From Pseudorhodoferax sp. Leaf265 (GTDB taxonomy: Bacteria; Pseudomonadota; Gammaproteobacteria; Burkholderiales; Burkholderiaceae_C), in assembly GCF_001422365.1 (NCBI RefSeq), contig NZ_LMMT01000014.1, positions 56,344 to 120,343 on the forward strand: 64,000 nt of DNA, given 5' to 3'. Under the pieces are notes generated by a model that made no database searches, was not told the DNA's origin, and saw only the letters and a list, made by a program, of their open reading frames with translations. Positions 56,472 through 64,000 of the stretch are shown in pieces. Position numbers and translations under genes: made by a program. The number at the start of each line of letters is the position of its first letter. Positions within the stretch are counted from its first letter, which is position 1.

Positions 56472-57685
56472 CAGCGCGGCTCCACGGGCTTGAGTTCATC
56501 CAGCGGCGCGTCCGGGTCGGCGGCGCTGGTGGCTGTGGTTTCGGCCACCACCGTCTTGCCCAGCGGGTCGAGTTCGGGCGGCACGAACGGTTCGGGCTGT
56601 TCTTCGGGCATCGGGCCATCGCCGCGCATCGCGGCCTTCAGCCGGTAGACATAGGCCAGGATCTGGGCCACGGCCGTGTACAGCGCCGAGGGGATCTCGC
56701 CCTCCAGCTCGGCATGGGCGTACAGCGCGCGTGCCAGCATGGGCGACTGCAGCACCGGCACGGCATGCAGTTGCGCCACCTCGCGGATGCGGAAGGCCAG
56801 CAGGTCGGCGCCCTTGGCGATCACCTGCGGCGCGGCCATGGTCTTCTCGTCGTAGCGCAGCGCCACGGCGAAGTGGGTCGGGTTCATGAGCACGAAATCG
56901 GCCTTGGGCACGGCCTGGATGCTGCGGCGGTTGGCGATCTCGCGCGCGCGCTGGCGCAGCTTGCCCTTGAGCTGCGGGTTGCCCTCGGATTCCTTGTGCT
57001 CTTGCTTGACCTCCTGGTGCGACATCTTGAGCCGCGACTTGTGCAGGAACAGCTGCATCGGCACGTCGAACATGGCCACCGCGAAGATCACCAGCAGCAG
57101 CAGCGAAACGCCCTTGGTCAGCCAGTCGCCCAGCAGCACGATGGAGCGGGGCGAGGGCTGCAGCACCATCATGGCCACGGTCTCGATGCTGCCCTTCAGG
57201 TAGAGCCAGGCGACGATGCCCAGCACGATGGTGATGGCCAGGAGCTTGCCGGTCTCGACCACCTTTTCCTTGCTGAACATCTTGCCGAAGCCGCTGAGCG
57301 GGTTCAGCCGGTTCAGGTCCGGCGTGATGGGCTTGGTGGTGACGACCCAGCCGCCAGCGGCAATGGTGCTGCCCACGGCGGCCACCAGCACGATGGCGGC
57401 CAGCGCCAGCGCCACGACGAGTCCGGCCAGCGTCATGCTCTGCAGCCGGTCCAGCATCTGCAGCGGATGCAGCAGGGTGTCGGCCCCGAAACGCAGCTGG
57501 TGGTGCACGGCCAACTGCAAACGGCCGAACATCCAGGGCGCCAGCGCCAGCAGCGCGAAGGCGCCCACGCCCAGCACCGCCAGGTTGCCCAGGTCGCGCG
57601 AGCGGGCGATCTGGCCATCCTTGCGCGCCTGTTCGAGCTTGCGCTCGGACGCGGGCAGGTTGCGGTCTTGGCTGCTTGATTCCAT
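56471..57685 (-). CDS. flhB: Flagellar export switch protein FlhB
   Basis: The 404-residue product has four membrane helices and the cytoplasmic autocleavage site NPTH in FVLMNPTHFAVALRYDE near residue 266. DRNLPASERKLEQARKDGQI near 7 is the family N terminus. A Pro/Glu-rich C-tail (about 50 residues) extends beyond the E. coli protein. FlhB switches export from hook to filament proteins. It heads the flhB-flhA-flhF-flhG-fliA run on this strand. Confidence 0.95.
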   Translation of the reverse strand: MESSSQDRNLPASERKLEQARKDGQIARSRDLGNLAVLGVGAFALLALAPWMFGRLQLAVHHQLRFGADTLLHPLQMLDRLQSMTLAGLVVALALAAIVLVAAVGSTIAAGGWVVTTKPITPDLNRLNPLSGFGKMFSKEKVVETGKLLAITIVLGIVAWLYLKGSIETVAMMVLQPSPRSIVLLGDWLTKGVSLLLLVIFAVAMFDVPMQLFLHKSRLKMSHQEVKQEHKESEGNPQLKGKLRQRAREIANRRSIQAVPKADFVLMNPTHFAVALRYDEKTMAAPQVIAKGADLLAFRIREVAQLHAVPVLQSPMLARALYAHAELEGEIPSALYTAVAQILAYVYRLKAAMRGDGPMPEEQPEPFVPPELDPLGKTVVAETTATSAADPDAPLDELKPVEPR

Positions 57686-57748
57686 GGATGTGGCTCGGGG
57701 TAAGCCGCATTGTCGGAACCGGGGGCCGGAACTAAAGCGCGATAAGAA

Positions 57749-57795
57749 GGGGCTTGGCGCCCCTAATCAGCCGGCCCGCGCCGCTGGGGCGCGGG
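57749..57795 (-). terminator. Hairpins between cheZ and flhB
   Basis: On the - strand, CCCGCGCC/GGCGCGGG (57775-57795) is followed by GGGGC/GCCCC with loop TTGGC (57749-57763) and then TTCTTATC. The second hairpin plus the T-rich tract is a plausible terminator for the cheZ transcript. The rest of this 112-base gap should carry the flhB promoter. Confidence 0.45.
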
Positions 57796-57797
57796 GG

Positions 57798-58442
57798 TCA
57801 GAAGCCCAGGCTGGCCAGCAGGTCGTCGACCTGCGACTGGTCGGTGACCACGTCGTCGCGGCCTTCGCCGTTGACGACCGGGCCCTGCAGTGGCGCATTG
57901 GCCACTGCAGCGACCTTGACGGGCGGCGCGGTCTGGATCAGCAGCGTGACAAGCTGCTCCTCGATGGTCGCTGCCAGGTTCACCACGCGCGCGATCACCT
58001 GGCCGGTGAGGTCGTGGAAGTCCTGCGCCATCATGATCTCGGTCAGGTGCTGGTCGATCTCGCGCGAGGCCTTGTCCACATCGCCCAGGAAGTTGTAGAC
58101 CACCCCGCGGGCCACGGCCGCCACCGGGTCCTTGACCAGCAACTCGCCCACGCGCCGCGTTTCGGCGGCGATGAAGTCGTGCTGGGTCTTGGCCTGCTCC
58201 ACGCGGCTCAAGACCTTCTCGGCGGCCTCGCCCGTGAGCCGGGCGATGTAGGTCAGCCGGCTCTGTGCGTCGGGCAACTCGTCGACGCTGCCGCGCAGCT
58301 TCTCGGCGTAGCCCAGCTCGGCCAGGCTGTCGTGCAGCTGGCGCGTGAGCAGGCCGAGCTTGTGGTGGACGTCTTGCGTGGCGTCGTCGGACACTGCGGG
58401 GGCGGGTGAAGCAGGCTGCGGGAGCGATTCGCTGGTCTGCAT
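57798..58442 (-). CDS. cheZ: CheY-phosphate phosphatase CheZ
   Basis: The 214-residue, mainly helical product has the catalytic Gln region AQDFHDLTGQVIARVVNLAA near residue 145 and the C-terminal CheY-binding tail DQSQVDDLLASLGF. It speeds dephosphorylation of CheY-P. It is 8 bases downstream of cheY, a conserved pair. Confidence 0.95.
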   Translation of the reverse strand: MQTSESLPQPASPAPAVSDDATQDVHHKLGLLTRQLHDSLAELGYAEKLRGSVDELPDAQSRLTYIARLTGEAAEKVLSRVEQAKTQHDFIAAETRRVGELLVKDPVAAVARGVVYNFLGDVDKASREIDQHLTEIMMAQDFHDLTGQVIARVVNLAATIEEQLVTLLIQTAPPVKVAAVANAPLQGPVVNGEGRDDVVTDQSQVDDLLASLGF

Positions 58443-58450
58443 GGCTGCCC

Positions 58451-58834
58451 TTACAGACCGAGTTTCTTCAGGATGTGGGCCACCTTCTCCTCGAGCGTGG
58501 CCTTGGTGAACGGCTTGACGATGTAGCCGGCCGCGCCACCCTGGGCGGCTGCCACGATGTCTTCCTTGCGGGCCTCGGCCGTGACCATCAGCACCGGCAG
58601 GTGTTTGAGCTTCTCGTCCGCCTTGATCTGCGTCAGCAGTTCGAAGCCGTTCATGTTGGGCATGTTGATGTCGCTCACCACGAAGTCGAAGCGGCCGTTG
58701 CGCAGCTTGTTCAGCGCGGCAACGCCGTCTTCGGCCTCTTCGGCATCGGTGTAGCCGCTCTCCTTGAGCAGGTTGCGCACGATGCGACGCATGGTGGAGA
58801 AGTCATCGACGATCAGGAAACGAAGTTCGGCCAC
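58451..58834 (-). CDS. cheY: Chemotaxis response regulator CheY
   Basis: The 127-residue receiver domain has Asp10/Asp11 (FLIVDD), phospho-acceptor Asp55 ([13 protein letters not shown]), Thr85 (VLMVTAEA) and Lys107 (YIVKPF). The start is GTG with GAGGGGC 6 bases upstream. It binds the flagellar switch when phosphorylated by CheA, whose gene is not in this window. Linked to cheZ downstream and motAB upstream. Confidence 0.97.
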   Translation of the reverse strand: MAELRFLIVDDFSTMRRIVRNLLKESGYTDAEEAEDGVAALNKLRNGRFDFVVSDINMPNMNGFELLTQIKADEKLKHLPVLMVTAEARKEDIVAAAQGGAAGYIVKPFTKATLEEKVAHILKKLGL

Positions 58835-58895
58835 GGTTGCCCCTCGTGATTGGCGTTGACGGGAAGAAAGCGCATGGGTCGAGCTCTCGAAGTCT

Positions 58896-59867
58896 TCATG
58901 GTGGGGTGCCCCTCGTCGTCGGGCCGGGCCCGGGTTCAGACAGCGGGGCGATCTGCGGTATTGCAGGCACAGCTATTGTGGCATCACCGGCGGGCGGGGC
59001 GCCCATCAGGCGCTCCTCGGCCTCGCGGGTCAGCACGGTCAGCGTGATGCGGCGGTTGACGGGTGCATTCGGCGTCTTGGGCTCCAGCGGGCTGCTGGCG
59101 GCCAGTCCGACCACGCGGCCCAGCTTGGCGTCCGGCATGCCGGCGGCGACCAGCTCGCGGCGCGAGGCGTTGGCGCGGTCGGCCGACAGCTCCCAGTTGC
59201 TGTAGCCGCGCTCGCCGTTGCCGTAGGGCGTGGCATCGGTGTGGCCGGCCAGGCTGATGCGGTTCTCCACGTCGTTCAGCGCCGCCCCGATCTCCCGCAG
59301 GATGTCGCGCATGTAGGGTTTGACCAAGGCGCTACCGCTGTCGAACATGGGGCGGTTCTGGTCGTCCACGATCTGGATCTGCAGGCCGTCCGGCGTGGTC
59401 TCCAGCCGGATCTGGGAGCGGTATTCGTTGAGCTTAGGCGTGTTGGTGATCAGCGCCTCGATCTTGGCGCGCAGATCTGCGATGCGGCGGGCGTCCTGGC
59501 GCGCCGCCTCGGCCTTGGCCTGCTGGGCACTCTGGCGCTTCCTGGCGGTGTCGTCGGCCTGGCCGCGCGCGGTCTGGCCCACTTTCTCGGTCAGGTCCTT
59601 GCCGCCGCCGGGCAGGATGGAGTTGCTGGCGCCGGAGCCGGTGCCACCCATCAGCGCGACCTTGAGCGGGGCATTGAAGTAGTCCGACAGGCCCTTGCGG
59701 TCGCCCTCGGTGGTCGAGCCCAGCAGCCACATCAGCAGGAAGAAGGCCATCATGGCCGTCACGAAGTCGGCGTACGCGATCTTCCAGGCCCCGCCATGCG
59801 CCGCATGGCCGGACTTCTTGATCTTCTTGACGATGATCGGCTGGAGTTTCTTCGCGTCGCCCGCCAT
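58896..59867 (-). CDS. motB: Flagellar stator protein MotB
   Basis: The 323-residue product has a single N-terminal membrane helix with the proton-binding Asp ([20 protein letters not shown] near residue 28), a plug/linker, and a C-terminal OmpA-like peptidoglycan-binding domain ([14 protein letters not shown] near 200, [11 protein letters not shown] near 228). It anchors the stator to the wall. It is 15 bases after motA. A Pro/Ala-rich tail ends the protein. Confidence 0.95.
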   Translation of the reverse strand: MAGDAKKLQPIIVKKIKKSGHAAHGGAWKIAYADFVTAMMAFFLLMWLLGSTTEGDRKGLSDYFNAPLKVALMGGTGSGASNSILPGGGKDLTEKVGQTARGQADDTARKRQSAQQAKAEAARQDARRIADLRAKIEALITNTPKLNEYRSQIRLETTPDGLQIQIVDDQNRPMFDSGSALVKPYMRDILREIGAALNDVENRISLAGHTDATPYGNGERGYSNWELSADRANASRRELVAAGMPDAKLGRVVGLAASSPLEPKTPNAPVNRRITLTVLTREAEERLMGAPPAGDATIAVPAIPQIAPLSEPGPGPTTRGTPP

Positions 59868-59882
59868 GGCTCAGGCTCCCCG

Positions 59883-60740
59883 CTACTTCTTCTTCACGTG
59901 GGCTTCCAGCTCGGCAAAGCTGGGGCGCTCGGTCGAGAACAGCACCTTGCGGCCGAACTCGATGGCAGTGGAGGGGTTGTAGCCCTGCATGCTGGCCAGC
60001 AGCGTGGTCTTGATGCACTGCAGTTCCTTGGCCGCATCCTCGCTCTTTTGTTCCAGCAGGCCGCCCAGCGGCTCGACCACGCCGTAGGCCAGCAGAATCC
60101 CGAGGAAGGTGCCGACCAGGGCCGAGGCGATCATGCCGCCCAGCACGGCCGGCGGCTGGCCGACCGAGCCCATGGTGTTGACCACACCCAGCACGGCGGC
60201 CACGATGCCGAAGGCCGGCAGCGCGCCGGCCAGCCGGGCGATGGCGGCCACTGGGGCGTGGGCCTCCTGGTGGTGGGTCTCGATCTCGCTGTCCATCAGC
60301 GACTCGATCTCGTGTGCGTTGAGGTTGCCCGAAACCATCATGCGCAGGTAGTCGGTCATGAACTCCACCACATGGTGGTCGCTGCCGACGACGGGGTATT
60401 TCTTGAAGATCTCCGACTGCTCGGGCTCTTCCACGTCCTTCTCGATCGCCATCAGGCCCTCCTTGCGGGCCTTTTGCAGGATGTCGTAGAGCAGGGCCAT
60501 GAGCTCCAGGTAGCGCTCCTTGGTGAACTTGGAGCCTTTGAACGCGGTGGGTAGGGCCTTGAGGGTGGCCTTGAGCACCTTGGGCTGGTTGTTCACCGCG
60601 AAGGCGCCCAGCGCGCCGCCGAAGATGGTGATCAGCTCGAACGGCAGCGCCGTCAGGATCACGCCGATGTTGCCGCCGTGGAAGACATACACCCCGAAGA
60701 TGCAGCCCATGGCGACGACGTAGCCGATGATGACGATCAT
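59883..60740 (-). CDS. motA: Flagellar stator protein MotA
   Basis: The 285-residue product has four membrane helices: MIVIIGYVVAMGCIFGVYVF at the N terminus, PAFGIVAAVLGVVNTMGSVG near 170, and PPAVLGGMIASALVGTFLGI near 195. A cytoplasmic loop carries charged residues (MALLYDILQKARKEG near 86), and the tail ends FAELEAHVKKK. It forms the torque channel with MotB. It is the first gene of motA-motB-cheY-cheZ; no FlhDC genes follow upstream, the divergent neighbour is the TPR/GT41 gene. Confidence 0.96.
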   Translation of the reverse strand: MIVIIGYVVAMGCIFGVYVFHGGNIGVILTALPFELITIFGGALGAFAVNNQPKVLKATLKALPTAFKGSKFTKERYLELMALLYDILQKARKEGLMAIEKDVEEPEQSEIFKKYPVVGSDHHVVEFMTDYLRMMVSGNLNAHEIESLMDSEIETHHQEAHAPVAAIARLAGALPAFGIVAAVLGVVNTMGSVGQPPAVLGGMIASALVGTFLGILLAYGVVEPLGGLLEQKSEDAAKELQCIKTTLLASMQGYNPSTAIEFGRKVLFSTERPSFAELEAHVKKK

Positions 60741-61017
60741 GTGCGGTGCAAAAGGTGGCGGAGCGGCAGAGGCCTTCGGCGGCCCGGTACAGGGCCGGAG
60801 CCCAAGCTATTTGCTTGGGAATGTATCGGATGAACCTCTGGATACGAAGATTTTGAAACGCCAATAAGCGGCGCAAAGGTGACGTACATCGGCTGGGGAC
60901 GGTGGCTGGCGCTGGCCTCGCCGCGGCAAATGGGTCATGATTTGCGCGTATTTCGGCTGATATGCGCTTGGATCGGTCGCTATTCTCGGCGCAGCCCTGC
61001 CAACCCGAGCCCAGCCC
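60741..61017. promoter_or_regulatory. Divergent promoter region between motA and the TPR/GT41 gene
   Basis: 277 bases, locally less GC-rich than the genes. They contain the hairpin CCCAAGC-TATTT-GCTTGGG (60801-60819) in the expected motA leader. A poor sigma-28-like arrangement (TCATGATT at 60935, GCTGATAT at 60956, spacer 13 instead of 11) points toward the GT41 gene. No convincing class II or III promoter could be fixed by eye. Confidence 0.4.
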
Positions 61018-64000
61018 ATGACCGACACCCCTGAAGCCCCCGCGATCTCGGATTTGCTCGGGCAGGCCATCGCGCAGCACCGCGGCTTCGCGTTCGAGGA
61101 GGCCGAGCGGCTTTACCGGGCGGTGTTGGGGCACGACCCCCAGCATCCTGATGCGCTGCACAACCTCGGCGTGCTCTACGCGATCGGCTTGGGGCGGGCG
61201 CTGGAGGCGCTGCCGTACTTCGAGGCGGCGCTGAGTGCCGACGCCGCGCGGCCACAGCTGTGGTTCAGCTACGTGGACGGCTTGATCCGTGCCGAACAGT
61301 GGCCGATGGCCGAGCAGGTGCTGCAGATGGCGCAGGCTGCCGGCCTGTCGCGCGCGCAGGTCCAGTCCCTGAAGGAGCGCTTGCAGGGCGTGCCGCCGCT
61401 GGCCGCATCGCGCTTGCCCGCCGCCGTGCCGCAGCCCGCCCCTGGCGCCGGGGCGCCGTTGGCGAGGCAGCAGGAACTGGTCGCCTTGTTCCAGCAGCAG
61501 GCCTACGGGGCCGGCGAGGCTTTGGCCCGCGAACTGTTGGCGGTGCATCCCGACGACGGCTTTCTCTGGAAATCGCTGGGCGCCATGCTGCAGGCCCAGG
61601 GCCGCCAGCACGACGCCCTGCTCGCCAAGCAGCGTGCCGCCGAACTCCTGCCGGACGATGCCGAAACCCTGTCCAACCTGGGCCGCGCCCATTTCGAGCT
61701 CGAGCAACGGCCGGCCGCCATCGCGGCCCTGCGCAAGGCATTGGCGCTGCGCCCGGACCACGCCGAGACGCTCAACAACCTGGGCCTGGCGCTGAATGCC
61801 GAGGGCCAGGTGGCCGAGGCCGCCCGCTGCTTCGAGCAGGCCGTGGCGCTGCAGCCGGCGTTTGCCGAGGCACTCAACAACCTCAGCGGCATCCACGTGG
61901 CGCGCGGCGAGGTGGCGGCGGCCGTGGACGTGCTGTCGCGCGCGGTCGCGGCCCGGCCCGACTACCGCATCGCCTTCGACAACCTGCTGTTCGCGCTCAA
62001 CTACCACCCGGATGCCAGTGCCGAGCAGATCTACGAAGGCTATGCCGCCTACGAGGCCGCCTTCGGTGCGCCGCAGCGCCGGCATTGGCAGCCCCATGCC
62101 AACCTGCGGGCTGCGGGCCGCCGCCTGCGCGTGGGCTATGTCTCGCCCGACTTCCGCCAGCACGCCTGCAGCTTCTTCATCGAACCCCTGCTGGCCGGCC
62201 ACGACCATGCGGCCTTCGAGGTGTTCGCCTATGCCGAGCTGCGCACGCCCGGTGACGCCACGACCGAGCGCCTGCGCGCGCTGGTCGACCACTGGGTGCC
62301 CACGCAGGGCCTGGGCACGGATGCGCTGGCTGCGCGCATCCGCGCCGACGGCATCGACATCCTGGTCGACCTGGCCGGCCATACCAAAGGCAACCGGCTC
62401 GACGTGTTCGCGCGCAAGCCGGCGCCGGTGTCGCTGAGCTGGATGGGATTCGGCAGCACCACCGGGCTCAAGGCCATCGACTACTACCTGACCGACGAGG
62501 CCAGCGCGCCGCCGGGCAGCGAGCATCTGTTCTCCGAAACGCCATGGCGCCTGCCTGGCCTGCCGTTCACGGCCTACCGGCCCGGTGTCGGCATGGGCGA
62601 GGTCGGGCCGCTGCCCGCCCTGGCGCGCGGCCACGTGCGCTTCGGCACGCTCACGCGCGGCGTGCGCATCAACCACCACAGCCTGCGCGTGTGGTCGCAG
62701 ATCCTGCAGCGCGTGCCCGGCTCCACGCTGCTCATCGACAGCCGTTCCTTTGCCGACCCGGACCTGGCCCAGGCCATGGCGGCGCGCTTCGCCGCGCTGG
62801 GCATCGGCAGCGAGCGGCTGGAGATCGGCTTCCACAGCCCGCCCTGGAACCTGCTGCGCGGCATCGACATCGGCCTGGACTGCTTCCCGCACAACTCGGG
62901 CACCACCATCGTCGAAATGCTGCACCAGGGCGTGCCGGTGGTGACCCTGGCGGGCCGTCCCAGCGTGGGCCGCATCGGCAGCGCCATCCTGCAAGGCCTG
63001 GGCCGGCCGGAGTGGATCGCCGAGACCGAGGAAGCCTACGTCGAGAAGGTCGTGGCCCTGGCCCAGGACCTGCCGGCCCTGGCCGCCACGCGCGCGGCGC
63101 TGCGCGGTCAGATGCAGGCCAGTTCGCTGATGGACGAGGCCGGCTTCGTGCGCGGGGTCGAGCAGGCCTACCGGCAGATGTTCGGGCGCTGGGAAGCCGA
63201 GCATGCACCGGTCCCGGCACCCGCCGTGTCGGTGGCCAACGAGATCGCGGCACTGCGCGCCGAACTGCTCTACAACGAAGGCAACGCGCTGCACGAACAG
63301 GGCCGCATGGCCGAGGCCGAGGCCCGCTGGCGGGCCGCGCTGGACCTCGTGCCCGACCACCCCGAGGCCTTGAACAACCTGGGCCTGCTGCAGCAGGAGC
63401 AAAGCCGCATGGCCGAGGCCGAGGCGAACTACCGCGCGGCCCTGCGTGCACGGCCCGACTCGCCCGTGGCCCACCACAACCTGGGCAACGTGCTGCCGCA
63501 CCGCGGCGAGTTCGACGAGGCCGTGGTCTGCATCGAACGCGCCATCGCGCTGGGCCTGACCTCGCAGCACCTGTTCGACAACCTGCTGTTCATCCTGAAC
63601 TACCACCCGGAGCGCAGCGCCGAGCAGATCTACGCGGCCTATGCGGAGTACGACCGGCGCTTCGGCCAGCCGCACCGCGCCAGCTGGAAGCCGCACGCCA
63701 ACAGCCGGCGCGCGGACCGCCGGCTGCGCGTGGGCTATGTGTCGCCGGACTTCCGCGAACACGCCTGCGCGCGTTTCCTGGAGCCGTTGCTGGCGGCGCA
63801 CGACAAGTCGGCGGTGGAGGTCTGGGCCTATGCCGAGCTGAACCGCGAAGACGCGGTGACCGCACGCTACAAGCGCGTGGTGGACCACTGGGTGCCCACG
63901 CGCGGCCTGAGCGACGAGGCGCTGGCCGAGCGCATCCGTGCCGACGCGATCGACGTGCTGGTGGACGTGGCGGGCCACACGGTGGGCAACCGGCTGGGGG
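61018..64000 (+). CDS. Giant TPR protein with two GT41 (SPINDLY/OGT-like) modules, 3' end outside window
   Basis: One uninterrupted frame of at least 994 codons runs off the right edge. Module 1: TPR-like helices to about residue 340 (EAERLYRAVLGHDPQHPDAL near 29; ALALRPDHAETLNNLGLALN near 241), then a GT41 catalytic region from about 356 to 721. That region includes RVGYVSPDFRQHACSFF at 371 with its conserved His, LVDLAGHTKGNR near 455, FGTLTRGVRINHHSLRVW near 544 and HNSGTTIVEMLHQGVPVV near 632. Module 2 restarts at about 741 with new TPRs and RVGYVSPDFREHACARF near 904. The Lys of eukaryotic OGT (LxKIxP) is Arg here. It likely glycosylates proteins with a UDP- or CMP-sugar; being next to motA, flagellin is the prime candidate (inference). 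Confidence 0.85.
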   Translation, partial: MTDTPEAPAISDLLGQAIAQHRGFAFEEAERLYRAVLGHDPQHPDALHNLGVLYAIGLGRALEALPYFEAALSADAARPQLWFSYVDGLIRAEQWPMAEQVLQMAQAAGLSRAQVQSLKERLQGVPPLAASRLPAAVPQPAPGAGAPLARQQELVALFQQQAYGAGEALARELLAVHPDDGFLWKSLGAMLQAQGRQHDALLAKQRAAELLPDDAETLSNLGRAHFELEQRPAAIAALRKALALRPDHAETLNNLGLALNAEGQVAEAARCFEQAVALQPAFAEALNNLSGIHVARGEVAAAVDVLSRAVAARPDYRIAFDNLLFALNYHPDASAEQIYEGYAAYEAAFGAPQRRHWQPHANLRAAGRRLRVGYVSPDFRQHACSFFIEPLLAGHDHAAFEVFAYAELRTPGDATTERLRALVDHWVPTQGLGTDALAARIRADGIDILVDLAGHTKGNRLDVFARKPAPVSLSWMGFGSTTGLKAIDYYLTDEASAPPGSEHLFSETPWRLPGLPFTAYRPGVGMGEVGPLPALARGHVRFGTLTRGVRINHHSLRVWSQILQRVPGSTLLIDSRSFADPDLAQAMAARFAALGIGSERLEIGFHSPPWNLLRGIDIGLDCFPHNSGTTIVEMLHQGVPVVTLAGRPSVGRIGSAILQGLGRPEWIAETEEAYVEKVVALAQDLPALAATRAALRGQMQASSLMDEAGFVRGVEQAYRQMFGRWEAEHAPVPAPAVSVANEIAALRAELLYNEGNALHEQGRMAEAEARWRAALDLVPDHPEALNNLGLLQQEQSRMAEAEANYRAALRARPDSPVAHHNLGNVLPHRGEFDEAVVCIERAIALGLTSQHLFDNLLFILNYHPERSAEQIYAAYAEYDRRFGQPHRASWKPHANSRRADRRLRVGYVSPDFREHACARFLEPLLAAHDKSAVEVWAYAELNREDAVTARYKRVVDHWVPTRGLSDEALAERIRADAIDVLVDVAGHTVGNRLG

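Noticed and set aside
60935..60963. Sigma-28 promoter for the GT41 gene
   Set aside because: The -10-like GCTGATAT is partial and the spacer is 13 rather than 11, so it was not called as a feature of its own.
59434..63978. Very long - strand open frame (over 1500 codons) opposite motA/motB and the GT41 gene
   Set aside because: It runs antisense to clearly conserved proteins, has His/Arg/Gln/Val-rich composition and no family motifs. Such shadows are expected at this GC content.
61018..64000. Frameshift or chimeric joint between the two GT41 modules
   Set aside because: Codon-by-codon reading from 61018 to the window end showed no stop and continuous TPR sequence across the joint, so a true fusion/duplication is preferred.
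1..64000. Mobile elements, CRISPR arrays, rRNA or tRNA genes
   Set aside because: No transposase or integrase frame, no regular spaced direct repeats and no cloverleaf-like sequence with a TTCGA arm were found by reading; a dedicated RNA search was not possible.

Overview
The window is about 64 kb of very GC-rich (by eye near 70%), densely coding chromosomal DNA. Gene content and order point to a motile betaproteobacterium, most likely family Comamonadaceae (Acidovorax/Variovorax/Ramlibacter type). The signs are: a flg cluster read opposite to flgA-flgM-flgN, a linked fliA-flhG-flhF-flhA-flhB-cheZ-cheY-motB-motA string, an orphan TctC/Bug solute receptor, an H-NS protein ending in a GATWTGRG-type motif, and 3-hydroxyacyl-CoA dehydrogenase/enoyl-CoA hydratase fusions of the Burkholderiales type. 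No insertion sequence, CRISPR array, rRNA or tRNA gene was recognised. No gene-free stretch exceeds 300 bases.

Left part (1-12.2 kb, + strand): the end of an M23 peptidase, anmK, a small membrane protein and two tandem class A beta-lactamase-fold serine hydrolases form a cell-wall block. A TetR-led fatty-acid beta-oxidation operon follows (acyl-CoA dehydrogenase, DUF2147 protein, hydroxyacyl-CoA dehydrogenase/hydratase, thiolase, thioesterase, enoyl-CoA hydratase/isomerase). From 12.2 to 17 kb the - strand carries a PQ-loop protein, a 7TM histidine kinase with its NarL-type regulator, two L,D-transpeptidase-like proteins and a small Asn/Gln/Thr-rich secreted protein. GTAGGAC-type boxes lie in the gaps.

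Middle part (17-38 kb): mostly short housekeeping and catabolic units. These are NadM-Nudix; a GntR/deacetylase/Bug-receptor operon with a paired operator; topoisomerase IB; a glutamine amidotransferase; the CCA-adding enzyme; H-NS; a ROK kinase; a MidA-type methyltransferase; a pteridine-reductase-like SDR with folB; ttcA; a DUF4136 lipoprotein; a 2OG-Fe(II) oxygenase; an acyl-CoA ligase/oxidoreductase operon with a divergent TetR gene and a clear double operator; and a phosphatase/D-threonine-aldolase-like/beta-helix operon.

Right part (38-64 kb): an HDOD protein, then the flagellar basal-body/hook genes flgBCDEFGHIJKL on the - strand, and flgA, flgM (with a textbook sigma-28 promoter) and flgN on the + strand. 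A strong two-sided hairpin terminator separates these from fliA, a P-loop-less FlhG-like protein, flhF, flhA, flhB, cheZ, cheY, motB and motA on the - strand. The window ends inside a very large TPR protein with two complete-looking successive TPR-GT41 (SPINDLY/OGT-type) modules, divergent from motA, which could be a flagellin glycosyltransferase.

Most notable items: the double GT41 protein; the FlhG-like protein that keeps a DQxxxLR motif but has lost its ATPase P-loop; the paired serine hydrolases without a recognisable deacylating Glu; the GTAGGAC-box cell-wall/two-component cluster; and several well-formed operators next to transcription-factor genes.
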